NCBI GenBank assembly: GCA_007119305.1
Contig: SKPY01000156.1
Coordinates: 1 to 6,819 of the forward strand
Reading direction: 5' to 3'
DNA from: Nitriliruptorales bacterium
GTDB taxonomy: Bacteria; Actinomycetota; Nitriliruptoria; Euzebyales; Egibacteraceae
DNA: 6,819 bases
Shown: positions 5,588-6,819 of the stretch, in pieces
Numbering within the stretch: the first letter of the stretch is position 1
Layout of the letters: each line of letters starts with the position of its first letter
Program-made: the position numbers and the translations under genes
The notes under the pieces: generated by a model
Databases searched by the model: none
What the model was told of the DNA's origin: nothing
The model's input: the letters and a program-made list of their open reading frames with translations, nothing else

Positions 5588-5884
5588 GTGAACGAGCCAG
5601 CCGACCTGCCGGTGACAGCGCGTAGCTCGGGGTTGTCGGCCCGCGAGCGGGCGCTGCTCGACTTCGAGCGCGACTGGCGGGCCCATCAGGGGCGCAAGGA
5701 GGAGGCGATCCGGGAACGGTTCGAGGTGTCAGCCGCCCGCTACTACCAGCTGCTCAACCGCCTGCTCGATGAGCCCGCGGCCGCCGCCTACGATCCCCTC
5801 GTGGTGACCCGGCTGCGTCGCCGTCGCGACCGCCGGGCCCGCGAGCGCACCGCTCGAGCGCTGGGTCATCGCTCCGACGGGTAG
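5588..5884 (+). CDS. DUF3263-family small protein
   Basis: A 98-residue protein of the actinobacterial DUF3263 family. The core is ARERALLDFERDW (about 19-31), then HQGRKEEAIRERF, SAARYYQLLNRLLDEP and DPLVVTRLRRRRDRR. The helical EEAIRERF-x-VSAARYYQLL stretch resembles a helix-turn-helix, and the Arg-rich tail could bind nucleic acid (inference; I know of no established function). GTG 5588 is the best start, preceded by GGGAG. The TTGAGT-N17-TACCCT promoter lies just upstream. It is divergent from the stress protein and is followed 5 nt later by the small membrane protein, suggesting co-transcription. The family assignment rests on motif memory, but the match is strong over the whole core. 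It is a useful taxonomic marker for Actinomycetota. Confidence 0.85.
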   Translation: MNEPADLPVTARSSGLSARERALLDFERDWRAHQGRKEEAIRERFEVSAARYYQLLNRLLDEPAAAAYDPLVVTRLRRRRDRRARERTARALGHRSDG

Positions 5885-5889
5885 GGCAG

Positions 5890-6081
5890 GTGGGCCGCCA
5901 CGCGGATGCTGACCGGGGCGCGTTCTGGCGGTCGCTGCTCGTCGCCGCGGGCAAAGCACTGCTCGTCCTCCTGGTGCTCGCCGCAGCGACCGCTGCCGCG
6001 GCCCTCACCGCGCGCAGCGCCAGCTCCGAGCCGGACCCCCCGAGCAGTCAGGAGGTGGCCGTCGCTGAGTGGGACGGCTGA
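5890..6081 (+). CDS. Small single-span membrane protein, hypothetical
   Basis: A 63-residue protein from GTG 5890, not recognised as a family. A short basic N-terminus (MGRHADADRGAFWRS) precedes one long hydrophobic helix at about 16-40 (LLVAAGKALLVLLVLAAATA), then an acidic, Ser/Pro-rich tail ending AVAEWDG. The basic residues predict a cytoplasmic N-terminus and an exported C-terminal tail of about 20 residues. It begins 5 nt after the DUF3263 stop, and AGGG (5883-5886) sits only 3 nt before the GTG, a short spacing. The next gene starts 9 nt after its stop. The tight spacing and clean membrane helix argue for a real gene. In actinobacteria, DUF3263 genes often precede LytR_C-type membrane proteins; this could be a shortened relative lacking that domain, but I see no LytR_C motif. 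Confidence 0.55.
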   Translation: MGRHADADRGAFWRSLLVAAGKALLVLLVLAAATAAAALTARSASSEPDPPSSQEVAVAEWDG

Positions 6082-6090
6082 CCAGGACCC

Positions 6091-6819
6091 ATGACCATCG
6101 AGTCCCGCTACCATCGCTTCATGCGTCCGGGCGAGCCCAAGCTCAGCCGCCTCCAGCGGCTGACCTACCGCGTGTGGTTCGCCGTCGGGGTCGTCGCGCT
6201 CACCGCCGTCAGCATCTGGCTGCTCTACCGCCCCCTGGCGGTGATCCTGGCGCCCACCCTGCTCGCACTGCTGATCGTCTACCTGCTCAACCCGATCGTG
6301 ACGTGGTTCGAGCACCACCGCATTCCCCGCCTGCTCGGCACCGCGCTCACGTACCTGGCGGTCGCCGGGGTGCTCACCGGCCTGACCGCGCTCGTCGTGC
6401 CGCTGCTGTCCGCCCAGCTCGCGGAGTTCGGCGACGCGGCACCCGAGATCGGCAACGAGCTCATCGACGCCGTCCAGACGGGGGTCGCGCGCCTGGGGCT
6501 GGACATCGACGTCGCCGGGATGCTCGACGTGAACGCGCTCGGCGAGCAGATCGAGGGCTTCATCACCGACACGGCCAACCGCGACGCGCTGATCGCGCTG
6601 CTCATCGGGCTGTCCGGGGTCGCGCGCGGTGCGGTCTTCTTCCTCATCACGATCACGGTCGGGCCGGTGATCGCCTTCTACATCCTCGTCGACCTGCCGC
6701 GCTTCAAGCGGGAGGGGCGGCGGCTGATCCCCCCGGCATACCGCGACGAGGTCGCGCTCGTGGGCGCGAAGCTCAGCACGGTGGTCGGCGGCTTCGTGCG
6801 CGGGCAGCTGCTGATCGCC
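6091..6819 (+). CDS. AI-2E family transporter (YdiK/PerM-like), 3' end beyond window
   Basis: The first 243 codons of a polytopic membrane protein of the AI-2E/UPF0118 family; the frame is open to the last base. The order of parts fits the family. A cytoplasmic N-terminus (1-26) is followed by spans at about 27-46, 50-70 and 82-108. A variable extracytoplasmic segment (about 109-165) carries short amphipathic helices. A re-entering hydrophobic part (166-200) then leads to the diagnostic GPVIAFYILVDLPRFKREGR, LIPPAYRDEV and VVGGFVRGQLL. The full protein would be expected at roughly 350-400 residues with further spans. ATG 6091 was chosen because it starts 9 nt after the previous stop with AGGA nearby (6084-6087); ATG 6121 has no ribosome site. 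Despite the name, members are diverse, and some act as Na+/H+ antiporters or solute exporters. The substrate here is unknown. Confidence 0.9.
   Translation, partial: MTIESRYHRFMRPGEPKLSRLQRLTYRVWFAVGVVALTAVSIWLLYRPLAVILAPTLLALLIVYLLNPIVTWFEHHRIPRLLGTALTYLAVAGVLTGLTALVVPLLSAQLAEFGDAAPEIGNELIDAVQTGVARLGLDIDVAGMLDVNALGEQIEGFITDTANRDALIALLIGLSGVARGAVFFLITITVGPVIAFYILVDLPRFKREGRRLIPPAYRDEVALVGAKLSTVVGGFVRGQLLIA

Noticed and set aside
5387..5686. Longer N-terminus of the universal stress protein
   Set aside because: The added residues are Arg/Pro-rich, outside the family alignment, and cross the DUF3263 gene and its promoter; ATG 5386 has a good ribosome site.
6279..6656. Minus-strand 125-codon frame, Ser/Ala/Thr-rich
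   Set aside because: Antisense shadow of the AI-2E transporter, which continues through it on the plus strand without a stop.
1..6819. CRISPR arrays, insertion sequences, rRNA, riboswitches or defence systems
   Set aside because: No regularly spaced repeats, transposase motifs, terminal repeats with duplications, or known RNA structures apart from the tRNA were found on reading both strands.

Overview
The window is uniformly GC-rich and looks like a chromosomal segment of an actinobacterium (Actinomycetota). The best lineage clue is the DUF3263-family protein at 5588-5884, a family typical of actinobacteria. GTG starts, strong AGGAGG ribosome sites and a tRNA gene with an encoded CCA end fit. 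The class cannot be fixed from sequence alone.

Left part (1-4090): a tightly packed plus-strand catabolic operon. It holds two sugar-type (CUT1, MalF/MalG-like) ABC permeases overlapping by 4 nt, an NAD(P)-dependent aldehyde dehydrogenase and a creatininase-family metal-dependent amidohydrolase. No solute-binding protein or ATPase is in the window. They may lie upstream, or a shared ATPase may serve the transporter. The likely logic is import of a carbohydrate-like or amide-bearing solute, hydrolysis of a C-N bond and oxidation of an aldehyde to an acid; the substrate is unknown.

Middle (4091-4707): the operon's 3' end is decayed. A 3' tail of an unknown gene ends in a TGA that overlaps an ATG (ATGA). 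That ATG opens a PfkB/2-keto-3-deoxygluconate-kinase-like gene, which is frameshifted within its first five codons and cut off after about 90 codons. At the cut, around 4440, the other strand begins to read as a fragment resembling the helicase part of a TrwC/TraI (MobF) conjugative relaxase. A tRNA-Thr(UGU) gene follows at 4708-4783 with its 3' end facing this debris. The arrangement reads as the scar of an integrative conjugative element at a tRNA gene.

Right part (4784-6819): apparently ordinary chromosome. A single-domain UspA stress protein lies on the minus strand. Divergent from it is a plus-strand group with a recognisable promoter (TTGAGT-N17-TACCCT): the DUF3263 protein, a small single-span membrane protein, and the first 243 codons of an AI-2E-family (YdiK/PerM-like) membrane protein that runs off the window.

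I see no complete new defence, CRISPR or biosynthetic system. The most interesting item is the mobile-element scar that truncates the sugar-kinase gene beside the tRNA.
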